Shown: positions 51,677 through 62,182, counted from the stretch's first letter. The stretch: DNA of 64,000 nt from Clostridium muellerianum (GCF_012926525.1 NZ_JABBNI010000001.1:62001-126000); one strand, 5' to 3'. Made by a program: numbers and translations. The notes: a model not told the origin generated them from the letters alone.

Positions 51677-52807
51677 ATGTACAAATTACTTAAAAAGTGC
51701 GGAAAGACTAGAAGAGGTGAGTTTACAACTCCTCATGGTGTAATACAGACACCTGTATTTATGAATGTAGGTACGTTAGCTGCCATAAAGGGTGGAGTAT
51801 CTAGCATGGATTTAAAAGAAATAGGATGTCAGGTAGAGCTTTCAAATACATATCATCTTCATTTAAGACCTGGTGATGACGTAGTAAAAAAAATGGGTGG
51901 ATTACATAAATTTATGAATTGGGATAGACCTATTTTAACTGATTCAGGTGGATTTCAAGTATTTTCTTTAGCAAAGATGAGAAAAATAAAAGAAGAAGGA
52001 GTTTATTTCAATTCTCATATAGATGGAAGAAAAATATTCATGGGACCAGAAGAAAGTATGAGAATTCAAAGTAATTTAGCATCTACTATAGCTATGGCTT
52101 TTGATGAATGCATACATAATCCTTCACCAAGAGACTATGTAGAACAATCTGTAGCTAGAACTACTAGATGGTTACAAAGATGCAAAGACGAAATGGATAG
52201 ATTAAATTCTCTTCCAGATACAATAAATAAAAAACAAATGCTTTTTGGTATAAACCAAGGAGGCGTTTATGAAGATATAAGAATTGAACATGCTAAGACC
52301 ATAAGTAAAATGAATTTAGATGGCTATGCTATTGGTGGTTTAGCAGTAGGAGAAAGTCATGAGGAGATGTATAAGGTAATAGATGCAGTAGTTCCGCATC
52401 TTCCAGAAGATAAACCTATTTACCTTATGGGAGTTGGAATACCAAGTAATATATTAGAAGCTGTAGATAGAGGAGTAGACTTTTTTGACTGTGTACTTCC
52501 AGCTAGAAATGGAAGACATGGACATGTATTTACTAAAGAAGGAAAAATAAATTTATTTAATGCAAAATATGAATTAGATTCTAATCCTATAGATGAAGGT
52601 TGCCAGTGTCCAGCTTGTAAACATTATTCAAGAGCTTATATAAGACATTTGTTTAAAGCTAAGGAAATATTGGCAATGAGACTTTGTGTACTACACAATC
52701 TTTATTTCTATAATAATATGATGCAAGAAATAAGAGATGCCATAGATGGTGATTATTTTCCAGAATATAAAAGTGAAAAACTTAAACAGTGGAATGGAAG
52801 AGCTTAA
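51677..52807 (+). CDS. tgt: tRNA-guanine transglycosylase Tgt
   Basis: 376 residues. ILTDSGGFQVFSLAKM and FFDCVLPARNGRHG carry the catalytic aspartates. CQCPACKHYSRAYIRHLF plus the later CVLHNLYF give the zinc site (three Cys, one His). It exchanges G34 for preQ1 in tRNAs for Asn, Asp, His and Tyr. ATG follows GGGGTGTTTTA. It forms an operon with queA. Confidence 0.98.
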   Translation: MYKLLKKCGKTRRGEFTTPHGVIQTPVFMNVGTLAAIKGGVSSMDLKEIGCQVELSNTYHLHLRPGDDVVKKMGGLHKFMNWDRPILTDSGGFQVFSLAKMRKIKEEGVYFNSHIDGRKIFMGPEESMRIQSNLASTIAMAFDECIHNPSPRDYVEQSVARTTRWLQRCKDEMDRLNSLPDTINKKQMLFGINQGGVYEDIRIEHAKTISKMNLDGYAIGGLAVGESHEEMYKVIDAVVPHLPEDKPIYLMGVGIPSNILEAVDRGVDFFDCVLPARNGRHGHVFTKEGKINLFNAKYELDSNPIDEGCQCPACKHYSRAYIRHLFKAKEILAMRLCVLHNLYFYNNMMQEIRDAIDGDYFPEYKSEKLKQWNGRA

Positions 52808-52925
52808 AAGAGTTAAAAACTAAAAGTAGAGAGTTAACTATAGTTCGTAATATTTTTAAATTACGAATTGAATAAATTAAATAAAAGTTTAATTGTTAAT
52901 TATAAAAATGAGGGAGGTGATTTTG

Positions 52926-53252
52926 ATGAAAACTTTAATACAATTTTCTCCACTTATATTCATGCTTGTAGTTGTTTATCTAGTTATATTGTTACCAGAA
53001 AGTAAAAGGAAAAAACAATATGCAGCAATGCTAAATAGTCTTAAAGTTAATGATGAGGTTATGACTAAAGGTGGTATAATTGGTAGGATAATGAATATAC
53101 AAGATAGAATTATAATACTTCAAACAGGTCCAGATAAAGTTAGAATTAAGCTTGATAGAACTGGAGTATTGAATTTATTATCTGCATTTACAGAGCATAA
53201 TAAAAGTGCTAAAGATGAAAATAAAAAAGAAGAAAAAAGTTCAGATAAGTAG
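52926..53252 (+). CDS. yajC: Preprotein translocase subunit YajC
   Basis: 108 residues from the ATG at 52926, which follows GGGAGGTG. One transmembrane helix (FSPLIFMLVVVYLVILLPES) is followed by the KKQYAAMLNSLKVNDEVMTK GG box typical of YajC and a charged tail. It associates with SecD-SecF at the membrane; secD and secF lie 2.4 kb downstream. Confidence 0.95.
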   Translation: MKTLIQFSPLIFMLVVVYLVILLPESKRKKQYAAMLNSLKVNDEVMTKGGIIGRIMNIQDRIIILQTGPDKVRIKLDRTGVLNLLSAFTEHNKSAKDENKKEEKSSDK

Positions 53253-53322
53253 AGTTCTTTAAATTTTAATCATAAAACACCTTCTTTCTACATAGATAGT
53301 ATTAGGTAGGAGGTGTTTTAAA

Positions 53323-53697
53323 TTGGAAGAAAATAAAAACATAAGCTATGTTGTAGCGGCAGAAGGAGTATTAAGGGGATTCATTATAACAGTAGTATTA
53401 CTTCTTATATTTGCAGTTATAATGACCTTTACAGAGATAAGCGAAACGACAAGTTCTATATTTTATTTAGTTACTACGCTTTTAAGTATAATGTATGGTA
53501 CCATTTACGCAGTAAAAAAAGTACAAAGAAGAGGATTTTTAATTGGAATTATGGTGACTGTTTTGTACTTAATGGTGATTTATGTAGTTTCTGTTATATC
53601 AGGGAATTCTGCTGTTATAGGTTATAATCGGGCAGCTAGATTTTCATTAGCTTTGTTAGTAGGTGCATTATCTGGTATAATTGCAAGAAATCTTTAA
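53323..53697 (+). CDS. TIGR04086-family four-helix membrane protein
   Basis: 124 residues with TTG start behind GTAGGAGG. Four hydrophobic helices make up almost the entire protein. The conserved position between yajC and scfA in clostridia matches the TIGR04086 family of unknown function. Confidence 0.75.
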   Translation: MEENKNISYVVAAEGVLRGFIITVVLLLIFAVIMTFTEISETTSSIFYLVTTLLSIMYGTIYAVKKVQRRGFLIGIMVTVLYLMVIYVVSVISGNSAVIGYNRAARFSLALLVGALSGIIARNL

Positions 53698-53771
53698 TCC
53701 ATTATTAACTTTATTTTATTTATAGTTTATGTTATAATCAAACGGAAAAGTGTATGAATGGAGGAGTTCAA

Positions 53772-53909
53772 ATGAAACATATAAGAACAGTAAACAAATC
53801 AAATATAAAAGACAGCTTAAAGAAGCCAGGATGTAAAGAATGTGCTAATTCATGTCAATCAGCATGTAAAACTTCTTGCACAGTTGCTAATTTAGCTTGT
53901 GAAAATTAA
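53772..53909 (+). CDS. scfA: SCIFF six-cysteine peptide
   Basis: 45 residues beginning MKHIRTVNKSNIKDSLKKPG. The C-terminal half holds six cysteines spaced C.EC...C...C...C. The peptide is the ribosomally made substrate of the radical SAM maturase encoded next. SCIFF (six cysteines in forty-five residues) is nearly universal in Clostridia and is cross-linked by thioether bonds; its biological role is not known. ATG follows GGAGGAG. It is short and easily missed. Confidence 0.95.
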   Translation: MKHIRTVNKSNIKDSLKKPGCKECANSCQSACKTSCTVANLACEN

Positions 53910-53920
53910 CATAAATTTGG

Positions 53921-53946
53921 GCAGTAACATTATGTTACTGCTTTAA
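53921..53946 (+). terminator. Hairpin after scfA
   Basis: GCAGTAACAT (53921-53930) and ATGTTACTGC (53932-53941) form a perfect inverted repeat followed by TTTAAATTT. It probably sets a higher level of peptide than maturase. Confidence 0.6.
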
Positions 53947-54143
53947 ATTTACACACGTATTTTATTAAACATTTAATCAAGTGAAAACTGATTTAGTTAG
54001 TTAATAATAACTATACTGAATTTTAGTTGAACTTATCCATTATGTAGCATTTGTGTAATTAATTTATATAAGATTAATACCTCAAGTGATATTTATTGGG
54101 TAAAGTTTAATTTTTTTGAGATTATTTTTAGGAGGAATAGAAG

Positions 54144-55508
54144 TTGGCGAATATTCACAAGTTTATTCAGGATGGAGAGCATTATGTAATAGATGTAAAT
54201 TCTGGATCAGTACATATAGTAGATAAATTAGTTTATGACATTTTAAATGATGAAAAATTAGAAGAAAAACAAATTGTTGTAGATAGATTAAAAAATGATT
54301 ATAAAAAAGAACAAATAGAAGAAGCTTATGATGAGATAAAAGCACTTATAGATGAAGAAATATTATATTCTAAAGATTTATATGAAGATATAGCATTAAA
54401 ATCTGATAAGGCACCATCTTATATAAAAGCTTTATGTTTAAATGTAGCTCATGATTGTAATTTAAGATGCAAATATTGTTTCGCAGATGAAGGAGATTAT
54501 AAAGGCTGCAGAGAATTAATGCCTACTGAAATTGCTAAAAAAGCTATTGATTTTGTTATTAAGAAATCAGGACCAAGAAAAAATATAGAAGTAGACTGGT
54601 TTGGTGGAGAACCACTAATGGCATTTAATACTATAAAAGAAGTTATGGAATATACAAAAGAGCAAGAGAAAATTCATAATAAAAATATAAGATTTACCAT
54701 GACAACTAATGCTACATTACTAAATGATGAAATAATGGATTATTTAGATAAGAACATGGGAAATATAATCTTAAGTATAGATGGAAGAAAAGAAGTAAAT
54801 GATAAAGTTAGAGTAAGAGTGGATGGAACTGGTTCTTATGACAGCATATTACCTAAGATAAAAAAGATGGTCGAAATAAGAGATAAGTCAAAACAGTATT
54901 ATGCAAGAGGAACTTTTACAAGATGGAATACAGACTTTTTTGAAGATATAAAATTTATGGCAGATCAGGGATTTGATGAAATATCAATAGAACCTGTAGT
55001 ACTTCCAGAGAATCACCCGCTTTCTCTTAGAGAAGAAGATCTACCTACTATATTTGAACAGTATGATAAATTATATTCTGAAATGCTTAAGCGTCATAAA
55101 GAAGGCAAGCCATTCAGATTTTATCATTTTAATATAGATTTGCAGGGAGGACCTTGTGTATACAAGAGAATATCAGGTTGCGGAGCAGGACATGAATATG
55201 TGGCTATAACTCCAGAAGGTGATATATATCCTTGTCATCAATTTATTGGAAATGAAGACTTTAAATTAGGAAATTTATCAGATGCTGAAGAATTAAATAC
55301 AGATATAATAGACAAGTTTAAAGATGCTCATATATATACTAAACCTGAATGTAAACAGTGTTGGGCTAGATTTTATTGCAGTGGAGGATGTCAAGCTAAT
55401 AATTATAATTTTAATGGTGACATGCATATTCCATATTCATTAGGATGTAAGATGCAGAAAAAGAGAATTGAATGTGCTATTGCATTAAAAACAAAGATGA
55501 TGGAATAG
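54144..55508 (+). CDS. scfB: Radical SAM thioether maturase of SCIFF
   Basis: 454 residues with TTG start behind AGGAGG. An N-terminal RiPP-recognition-type domain (residues 1-85) leads to CNLRCKYCFADEGDYKG, the CxxxCxxC cluster motif. The SPASM-type C-terminus has many cysteines (CVYKRISGCG, PCHQF, CKQCWARFYCSGGC, GCKMQ) for auxiliary Fe-S clusters. It cross-links SCIFF peptide Cys to residue alpha-carbons. Confidence 0.95.
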   Translation: MANIHKFIQDGEHYVIDVNSGSVHIVDKLVYDILNDEKLEEKQIVVDRLKNDYKKEQIEEAYDEIKALIDEEILYSKDLYEDIALKSDKAPSYIKALCLNVAHDCNLRCKYCFADEGDYKGCRELMPTEIAKKAIDFVIKKSGPRKNIEVDWFGGEPLMAFNTIKEVMEYTKEQEKIHNKNIRFTMTTNATLLNDEIMDYLDKNMGNIILSIDGRKEVNDKVRVRVDGTGSYDSILPKIKKMVEIRDKSKQYYARGTFTRWNTDFFEDIKFMADQGFDEISIEPVVLPENHPLSLREEDLPTIFEQYDKLYSEMLKRHKEGKPFRFYHFNIDLQGGPCVYKRISGCGAGHEYVAITPEGDIYPCHQFIGNEDFKLGNLSDAEELNTDIIDKFKDAHIYTKPECKQCWARFYCSGGCQANNYNFNGDMHIPYSLGCKMQKKRIECAIALKTKMME

Positions 55509-55622
55509 TTTTTTAAAAGTTTACATTTATAAATATTGACGGTATATTTTTTAAGTAATATAATTGCTATTGTAAATAGATGTAAATTTGAAAAAGTTAA
55601 TTATTAACAAAGGAGGATAAAA

Positions 55623-56900
55623 ATGAAAAATAAAGCAAAAAGCACTGTGCTGTTTGTTATATGCGTACTTCTTATAGGTTTTTTTGCTTATTCCGGTGCC
55701 TATGGGGTTACAATTGGCGACTATAGACTTAAGTCATTTAATGAAGTTATAAATAGAGGTCTTGACCTCCAAGGTGGAGTTTCAGTACTAGAAGAAATTC
55801 AAGCTAGTAAAGTTGATCAAGCAACCTTTGATAAAACTGTAGAACTTTTATCTATGAGAGTTAACAAAATGGGTGTTAGCGAAACAGTCGTAACCAGAGA
55901 AGGACAAAAAAGAATAAGAATAGAGGTGCCAGGAAAGTATGATGCGAAATCTGTAATAGATGGTATAGCTAAAACTGGTGAACTTAAGTTTGTAGGACCA
56001 GATAAACAAACTATACTTACAGGTAAAGATGTTAAGAATGCTTCACCTGGTATAGGTTCAGAAAGTCAAAAACCAGTAATTAACCTTGAACTTAATGATG
56101 CAGGAACTAAAAAATTTGCAGATGCTACTCAAAAGTTTTTAGGACAAAAAATATCAATTTATTTGGATGATCAGTTGCTTACAGATCCAACAGTTAGTGT
56201 TGTGATAAATAATGGTAGAGCAGAAGTTTCAGGAAGTAGAAGCATGGATGAAGCTAAAAGAAAGGCTAATTTAATTAATTCTGGTGCATTACCTGTTACT
56301 GTTAAAGCTGTTGAATCTAAAGTTGTAGGAGCATCTCTTGGAGCAAATGCTCTTCCTTTGAGTATATTAGCGGGTGAAGTTGGTATAGGTATAGTAATAT
56401 TATTCATGATTTTATACTATAGAGTACCAGGAGTTATTGCAGGATTGGCATTAATAGTATATGTATATTTATTACTTCTTGCTTTCGCTACTGTAAATGT
56501 AACGCTGACATTATCAGGTATAGCAGGTTTCTTGCTTACGGTAGGTATGGCAGTAGATGCCAATGTGCTTATATTTGAAAGAATGAAGGAAGAACTAAAA
56601 GGTGGAAGATCAATAAAGGCATCTATAGATGCAGGTTTCCATAGAGCAATGACTTCAGTAATAGATTCTCATGTAACTACTATTGTTGCAGGAATAGTTC
56701 TTTATGGATTAGGATCTGGTACAGTAAAAGGATTTGCTTTAACTTTAGTTATAGGTGTTGCATTAAGCTTATTTACAGCAACAACTGTAACAAGAACTTT
56801 AATAAAACTTGCAGCGGGTATGGGATGGTTTTACCATAAGTGGACTATAGGAACCTTTGGAGTGCATGACTTCAGAAGGGGGGCAAAACAACATGCTTAA
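55623..56900 (+). CDS. secD: Protein translocase subunit SecD
   Basis: 425 residues, somewhat shorter than in Gram-negatives as usual in Firmicutes. The N-terminal helix, the large extracellular P1 domain (residues 35-230, RGLDLQGGVSVL to INSGALPVTVKAVE) and five further helices with TVGMAVDANVLIFERMKEE are present. It uses proton motive force to help release translocated proteins. The stop overlaps the secF start by 8 bases. Confidence 0.96.
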   Translation: MKNKAKSTVLFVICVLLIGFFAYSGAYGVTIGDYRLKSFNEVINRGLDLQGGVSVLEEIQASKVDQATFDKTVELLSMRVNKMGVSETVVTREGQKRIRIEVPGKYDAKSVIDGIAKTGELKFVGPDKQTILTGKDVKNASPGIGSESQKPVINLELNDAGTKKFADATQKFLGQKISIYLDDQLLTDPTVSVVINNGRAEVSGSRSMDEAKRKANLINSGALPVTVKAVESKVVGASLGANALPLSILAGEVGIGIVILFMILYYRVPGVIAGLALIVYVYLLLLAFATVNVTLTLSGIAGFLLTVGMAVDANVLIFERMKEELKGGRSIKASIDAGFHRAMTSVIDSHVTTIVAGIVLYGLGSGTVKGFALTLVIGVALSLFTATTVTRTLIKLAAGMGWFYHKWTIGTFGVHDFRRGAKQHA

Positions 56901-57768
56901 AATTATAGAAAAGACTAAAATATGGTTTGGAATATCCCTTATTATAATATGTATAGGAATTTTTACAGCTGCTACTAAAGGTTTGGACTTCGGATTGGAT
57001 TTTAAAGGTGGTACTGTTCTTGAAATAAATATAGGAAAAACTTTTGATAAAGCGGACATAGATAGTATAGTAAAAAAGTATGATTCAGAGTTTCAATCTA
57101 ATAAGGTTAATAATACTTCTATTGAAATAAAAAGTGCCAAATTAACCAATGATAATATAAATGATATTGTTAAGGCAGTTAAAGCTAAATATAAAAACAG
57201 CAGTGTTACAAATCAAGAAAATATAGGTGCTTCAATAGGTGCTGAAACTAGGATGAAGGCTTACCAGGCTATTGCTTTATCAGTAGTAGCAATGCTTGCG
57301 TATGTAGCATTTAGATTTGAATTTAAGTTTGGATTGGCTGCAATTCTTTCACTTATTCATGACGTTTTAATTATGTTTTCATTTTATGCAGTATTTAGAA
57401 TACCAATAGATTCAATGTTTGTAGCTGCTATGTTAACAGTTATAGGTTACTCAATAAATGATACCATAGTTGTTTTTGATAGAATAAGAGAAAATCATAA
57501 ATATATGAGAGGATCAGATGTAGTAGAACTTAGTAACGCTAGTATAACACAAACTTTAGCGAGATCTATAAATACAGTTTTAACAGTTTTAATAACTTTA
57601 GTAGCTATTTATGTGTTTGTTCCTAGTATAAGAAACTTCTCAAAACCACTTTTAGTAGGTATTACATCAGGATGTTATTCATCAATATTTATAGCAACTC
57701 CTTTCTGGGTATTATTAAAAAAACATCTAGGTAAAAAGAGTAATAGAAGGTTGAATACAGCAAAATAA
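56893..57768 (+). CDS. secF: Protein translocase subunit SecF
   Basis: 291 residues from the ATG at 56893, 8 bases inside secD and behind GAAGGGGGG. Six helices; LDFGLDFKGGTVLEI and VIGYSINDTIVVFDRIRENH are SecF signatures. It forms the SecDF complex with YajC. A strong terminator follows. Confidence 0.96.
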   Translation: MLKIIEKTKIWFGISLIIICIGIFTAATKGLDFGLDFKGGTVLEINIGKTFDKADIDSIVKKYDSEFQSNKVNNTSIEIKSAKLTNDNINDIVKAVKAKYKNSSVTNQENIGASIGAETRMKAYQAIALSVVAMLAYVAFRFEFKFGLAAILSLIHDVLIMFSFYAVFRIPIDSMFVAAMLTVIGYSINDTIVVFDRIRENHKYMRGSDVVELSNASITQTLARSINTVLTVLITLVAIYVFVPSIRNFSKPLLVGITSGCYSSIFIATPFWVLLKKHLGKKSNRRLNTAK

Positions 57769-57806
57769 AGAAATTTGTTTAAAATATTACTTTGTTATGA
57801 TAAAAT

Positions 57807-57845
57807 AAAAAATCTAGAGTATATGAAGCTCTAGATTTTTTTATT
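57807..57845 (+). terminator. Intrinsic terminator after secF
   Basis: AAAAATCTAGAG (57808-57819) pairs with CTCTAGATTTTT (57829-57840), then T residues. Confidence 0.8.
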
Positions 57846-57932
57846 GTTAATAATCTCTTTATAAAGTATTTGTAAAAAGCGACAATATCAATTATAATAT
57901 ATATGCTTTCGATAAATTTGGAGGATTTTATT

Positions 57933-58805
57933 ATGGAGATACAAGAAAGAAAGATGCAGTATTCTAGATTTTCAGGTGCACAGAATCCTTTTGCATTAAA
58001 GGGTATGAAAGAAGCATTAGAAAGAATTATAAAGGCAGTGAATGAAAGAGAAAAAATAGTGATTTATGGCTACTATGACTTAGATGGCATAACAGCTGTT
58101 TCTTTGTTGTTGCTAGTTTTAAAATATTTAAATGCAGACGTAGAATATGTTGTTCCTGAAGACATGGATGAGGATTTTGCTATAAATGCTAATATCATAA
58201 AAAACCATGTAAAATTTCTAGGGGCAAAACTTATTATTACAGTGGGATGTGGAGTGAATTCTGTTTCTCAGGTTGAACTATGCAAGGAGTTAGGTATAGA
58301 TGTAATAATAACAGATTATCATAAGTGCGCTGAAGTATTACCTGAAACTGTTATTGTAAATCCAAATCAAGTGGATTGCGAATATACTTTTAAAGATTTA
58401 ACAGCAGTAGGTATAGCATTTAAAATAGCACAAGCTATATCTATGTATTATCAAATGAAGTGTATAAGCAAGTATTTAGATTTAGTTATGATAGGTACAC
58501 TTTCCAGGAATATAAATTTAACTGGTGAAAATAAAGTTATGATAAGTCAAGGAATGTACCATTTAAATTATACTAATAATTATGGTCTTAAAGCTTTAAT
58601 TAAAATCCATAAAATTGTAAATATAAATAAAGAAAGCATATATAAATTAGCATATAATATTATACCATCATCAAAAAGTAAAAGAACTGTAGATAATGCA
58701 AGAATAGCTGTAGAATTGTTTACTACTTCTAATATGGATAGAGCTGAACAAATAGCTAAATATTTAAAAAATGAAATTAAAGGAAATGAATTGTGCATTT
58801 CTTAA
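57933..58805 (+). CDS. DHH/RecJ-like phosphoesterase with altered active site
   Basis: 290 residues from the ATG at 57933, which follows TTGGAGG. It is about half the size of RecJ and covers the DHH domain and the start of the linker. RecJ motifs are present but changed: IYGYYDLDGITA instead of GDYDVDG, IITVGCGV instead of TVDNGI, and TDYHKC instead of DHH. Loss of several metal-binding aspartates and a histidine suggests it lacks nuclease activity. It may be a structural or regulatory paralogue. Its place before apt is conserved in clostridia, in my recollection. Confidence 0.75.
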   Translation: MEIQERKMQYSRFSGAQNPFALKGMKEALERIIKAVNEREKIVIYGYYDLDGITAVSLLLLVLKYLNADVEYVVPEDMDEDFAINANIIKNHVKFLGAKLIITVGCGVNSVSQVELCKELGIDVIITDYHKCAEVLPETVIVNPNQVDCEYTFKDLTAVGIAFKIAQAISMYYQMKCISKYLDLVMIGTLSRNINLTGENKVMISQGMYHLNYTNNYGLKALIKIHKIVNINKESIYKLAYNIIPSSKSKRTVDNARIAVELFTTSNMDRAEQIAKYLKNEIKGNELCIS

Positions 58806-58918
58806 AATGTACTTTTAAAAATTTAATATATGTTAATAATTAATGACAATATATAAGTTTAGAAAATTTTAATTTTATTAAAATAGATTATTGCAATTAT
58901 AAATGAGGGGGAATATAT

Positions 58919-59437
58919 ATGAACTTAAAGGAAAAAGTAAGAATAATAGATGGTTTTCCAAAAGAAGGAATAAGCTTTAAAGATGTAACCACTTTACTAC
59001 AAGACAAGGATGCATTTAAATACACTGTAGATAAAATAGTAGAATATCTAAAGGATAAGGAAATTGATGTTGTAATAGGACCTGAGGCTAGAGGATTCTT
59101 ATTTGGAGCACCAGTAGCATATGCTTTAGGAGCAGGATTTGTGCCTGTGAGAAAGAAAGGAAAATTGCCTTATGAGACTATAAGTGTAAATTACGATTTA
59201 GAATATGGCAGTGATGAGTTAGAAATACATAAAGATAGCATAAAGAAAGGTCAAAGAATTGCTATAGTAGACGACTTGTTAGCTACAGGAGGAACTATAG
59301 ACTCTGTTGCTAAATTAGTAGAACAGCTAGGTGGAGAAGTTGTAACTGTAGATTTCGTTATGGAATTAACTGATTTAAAGGGAAGAGAAAAATTAGAAAA
59401 ATATGATGTAATGTCTTTAATTAAATACAATGTGTAA
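58919..59437 (+). CDS. apt: Adenine phosphoribosyltransferase
   Basis: 172 residues. [15 protein letters not shown] at the start and the PRPP-binding [17 protein letters not shown] are typical of Apt, which salvages adenine to AMP. Its placement just before relA, in a purine-nucleotide context, is common. ATG follows GAGGGGGAAT. Confidence 0.96.
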   Translation: MNLKEKVRIIDGFPKEGISFKDVTTLLQDKDAFKYTVDKIVEYLKDKEIDVVIGPEARGFLFGAPVAYALGAGFVPVRKKGKLPYETISVNYDLEYGSDELEIHKDSIKKGQRIAIVDDLLATGGTIDSVAKLVEQLGGEVVTVDFVMELTDLKGREKLEKYDVMSLIKYNV

Positions 59438-59485
59438 ATAAATTGCAAGTTTCTACAGTATATAATATAATATTAGTAAAAAATA

Positions 59486-59516
59486 ATGGCTGGTTTTTGA
59501 CCAGCCATTGGTTTTA
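59486..59516 (+). terminator. Intrinsic terminator between apt and relA
   Basis: ATGGCTGG (59486-59493) and CCAGCCAT (59501-59508) pair with a TTTTTGA loop, then TGGTTTT. Confidence 0.6.
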
Positions 59517-59529
59517 GAGGAGTAGTAGC

Positions 59530-61704
59530 ATGCTGAAAAAATTAATAGAGAAAATAGATAAAAATTGTAGTAATGTAGATAAAGATATGGTGACAAAAGC
59601 ATATAATTTAGCATATGAGGCGCATAAAGAACAAAAAAGAGAATCTGGAGAGCCCTATATAATACATCCTGTAGAAGTAGCATGCATATTAGCTGAAATG
59701 GGTATGGACACTAGTACTATAACAGCAGGACTACTCCATGATGTAATAGAAGATACGGAATATACTTATGATGATATATCTAGAGAATTTAGTGTTGAAG
59801 TTGCAAATTTAGTAGAGGGTGTAACTAAACTTGGCAAAATACAGTATAAAACTAAAGAGGAACAGCAGGCAGATAATGTTAGAAAAATGCTGCTTGCTAT
59901 GGCAAAAGATATAAGAGTTATATTGATAAAATTAGCAGATAGAATTCATAATATGAGAACTTTAAGGTATATGTCTGTAGAAAAGCAAAAAGAAAAAGCT
60001 AAAGAAACTTTCGATATATATGCACCTCTTGCCCATAGATTAGGTATGTCAAAAATAAAGTGGGAGCTTGAGGATTTAGCATTTAGATATATAAATCCCA
60101 ATGAATATTATTTTATAGTTAGAAAAATTTCAGAAAAGAGAGAAGAAAGAGAACAGTATATAGGTGAAGTAATAAAGCAACTTCAAGAAAATTTGGATAG
60201 GGCTGGAATACCATCGGATATGGATGGAAGGCCGAAACATTTTTACAGTATATATAGAAAAATGGTTAATAAAAATAAAACTATAGATCAAATTTTTGAT
60301 TTAACAGCAGTTAGAATACTTGTAGAGACTGTAAAGGATTGTTATGCAGTGCTAGGAATAGTTCATACTATATATAAACCCATACCAGGTAGGTTCAAAG
60401 ATTATATTGCTATGCCTAAACCTAATATGTATCAATCTCTTCATTCCACAGTTATAGGACCTCAGGGAAAACCCTTTGAAATACAAATTAGAACTTTTGC
60501 AATGCACAAAACTGCTGAATATGGTATAGCTGCTCATTGGAAATATAAAGAGGGAGTAGAAACAGCAGATGATATAGATAAAAAACTTACATGGCTTAGA
60601 GAAATATTAGAATGGCAAAGAGAAACTTCAGATGCAGAAGAGTTTATGGAAGGCTTTAAAATAGATTTATTTTCTGATGAAGTTTTTGTATTTACACCCA
60701 AAGGTGCTGTAATTAATTTGCCATATGAGGCGACACCAATAGATTTTGCTTATAAAATTCACACAGATATAGGGAATAGATGTACAGGTGCAAAGGTAAA
60801 TGGAAAAATGGTTCCTCTTGATTATCATTTGAAAACAGGAGAAATTATTGAGGTATTAGCATCAACTATACCAAAAGGGCCCAGTATAGATTGGCTTAGT
60901 ATGGTTAAAAGTAACCAAGCGAAAAGTAAAATAAGAGCTTGGTTTAAAAAAGCAAAAAGAGAAGAAAATATAATAAAAGGTAAAGATTTGCTTGAAAAGG
61001 AGACCAAGAAACAAGGATACAATTTTGGAGAATTTGCTAAGGGAGAAATATTAGAAAACACACTTAAAAGATATAATATGAATTCTGTAGATGATTTATA
61101 TGCTGCAGTAGGAGTTGGAGCTATTATCTCATCTAATGTGGTTTCAAGGCTAAAAGAACTTTATTTAAAAAATGCAAAACATGATGTGGATGATTGGAAA
61201 GCAGTAGAAGAACAATTAAATAAGAGTAATAAACAAAATAAGCCAAAACAAAATCAACCAGGTATAATAGTAAAAGGTGAAAGTAATTTACTTGTAAGGT
61301 TTGCAAAGTGCTGTAATCCTGTCCCGGGGGATGAAATAGTAGGGTATATAACAAAAGGTAGAGGTGTTTCAATTCATAGAAAAGATTGTAAAAATGTAGA
61401 CTTTTTATTGAAAAACGAGGATAATAAGTTAGTAGAAGTAAGCTGGGGAAAACCTAAAGGAGCTGAGTATATAGCTGAAATTCAAATTAGTGCGGAAGAC
61501 AGGGAAGGAATATTAGCAGAAGCAATGGCAATTATAAGTGAGAGTAACACATATTTATATGCTATAAATGCTCAGCCTGCTAAAAATGGAATTGCTACTA
61601 TAAATATAAAATTAAAAATATCCAGTATAGATGATTTAAAGGTTGTTATGAAAAAAATAAAAAGAATTAATAATGTTATTGATGTTTATAGAACTAAAAA
61701 TTAG
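59530..61704 (+). CDS. relA: Bifunctional (p)ppGpp synthetase/hydrolase
   Basis: 724 residues. The HD hydrolase domain (residues 20-170) has ESGEPYIIHPVEVA and AGLLHDVIEDTEYTYDD. The synthetase domain has KDYIAMPKPNMYQSLHSTVI and IQIRTFAMHKTAEYGIAAHW. A TGS domain (390-450) and an ACT domain at the C-terminus follow. Both catalytic halves look intact, so it makes and degrades the stringent-response alarmone. ATG follows GAGGAG. Confidence 0.96.
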   Translation: MLKKLIEKIDKNCSNVDKDMVTKAYNLAYEAHKEQKRESGEPYIIHPVEVACILAEMGMDTSTITAGLLHDVIEDTEYTYDDISREFSVEVANLVEGVTKLGKIQYKTKEEQQADNVRKMLLAMAKDIRVILIKLADRIHNMRTLRYMSVEKQKEKAKETFDIYAPLAHRLGMSKIKWELEDLAFRYINPNEYYFIVRKISEKREEREQYIGEVIKQLQENLDRAGIPSDMDGRPKHFYSIYRKMVNKNKTIDQIFDLTAVRILVETVKDCYAVLGIVHTIYKPIPGRFKDYIAMPKPNMYQSLHSTVIGPQGKPFEIQIRTFAMHKTAEYGIAAHWKYKEGVETADDIDKKLTWLREILEWQRETSDAEEFMEGFKIDLFSDEVFVFTPKGAVINLPYEATPIDFAYKIHTDIGNRCTGAKVNGKMVPLDYHLKTGEIIEVLASTIPKGPSIDWLSMVKSNQAKSKIRAWFKKAKREENIIKGKDLLEKETKKQGYNFGEFAKGEILENTLKRYNMNSVDDLYAAVGVGAIISSNVVSRLKELYLKNAKHDVDDWKAVEEQLNKSNKQNKPKQNQPGIIVKGESNLLVRFAKCCNPVPGDEIVGYITKGRGVSIHRKDCKNVDFLLKNEDNKLVEVSWGKPKGAEYIAEIQISAEDREGILAEAMAIISESNTYLYAINAQPAKNGIATINIKLKISSIDDLKVVMKKIKRINNVIDVYRTKN

Positions 61705-61732
61705 TTATTAAAAATTTAAGGGGTGATTTTTA

Positions 61733-62182
61733 ATGCGTGCGGTAGTGCAAAGAGTTAAGTACTCAAAAGTAGAAATAGGTGGGGAAGTAGTTGGTGAAAT
61801 AAATAAAGGACTAAATGTTTTACTTGGAATATCTAAAGATGATACAGCTGAACACATAACTTATTTAAAAGATAAAATTTTAAATTTAAGAATATTTGAA
61901 GATGAAAACGGAAAATTAAATAAGTCACTTATAGATGTTGGAGGAGACTTACTAATAGTATCACAGTTTACTTTATATGGAGACTGTAGAAAAGGAAGAA
62001 GACCTAGCTTTATAGAAGCTCTAGGAGGAGAGGATGCAGAAAAAATGTATGAGGAATTTGTGAGACAGTGTAGAGCGGCTATACCAAAGGTTGAAACAGG
62101 AAGATTTGGTGCTGATATGCTAGTAACAATAGAAAATGATGGTCCTGTTACTTTAATGATAGATAGCAACAAAACTTTTTAA
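61733..62182 (+). CDS. dtd: D-aminoacyl-tRNA deacylase
   Basis: 149 residues. [28 protein letters not shown], and [11 protein letters not shown] with the Gly-cisPro motif identify DTD, which removes D-amino acids from tRNA. It sits between relA and the MBL hydrolase, the usual clostridial order. ATG follows GGGGTGATTTTT. Confidence 0.97.
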   Translation: MRAVVQRVKYSKVEIGGEVVGEINKGLNVLLGISKDDTAEHITYLKDKILNLRIFEDENGKLNKSLIDVGGDLLIVSQFTLYGDCRKGRRPSFIEALGGEDAEKMYEEFVRQCRAAIPKVETGRFGADMLVTIENDGPVTLMIDSNKTF

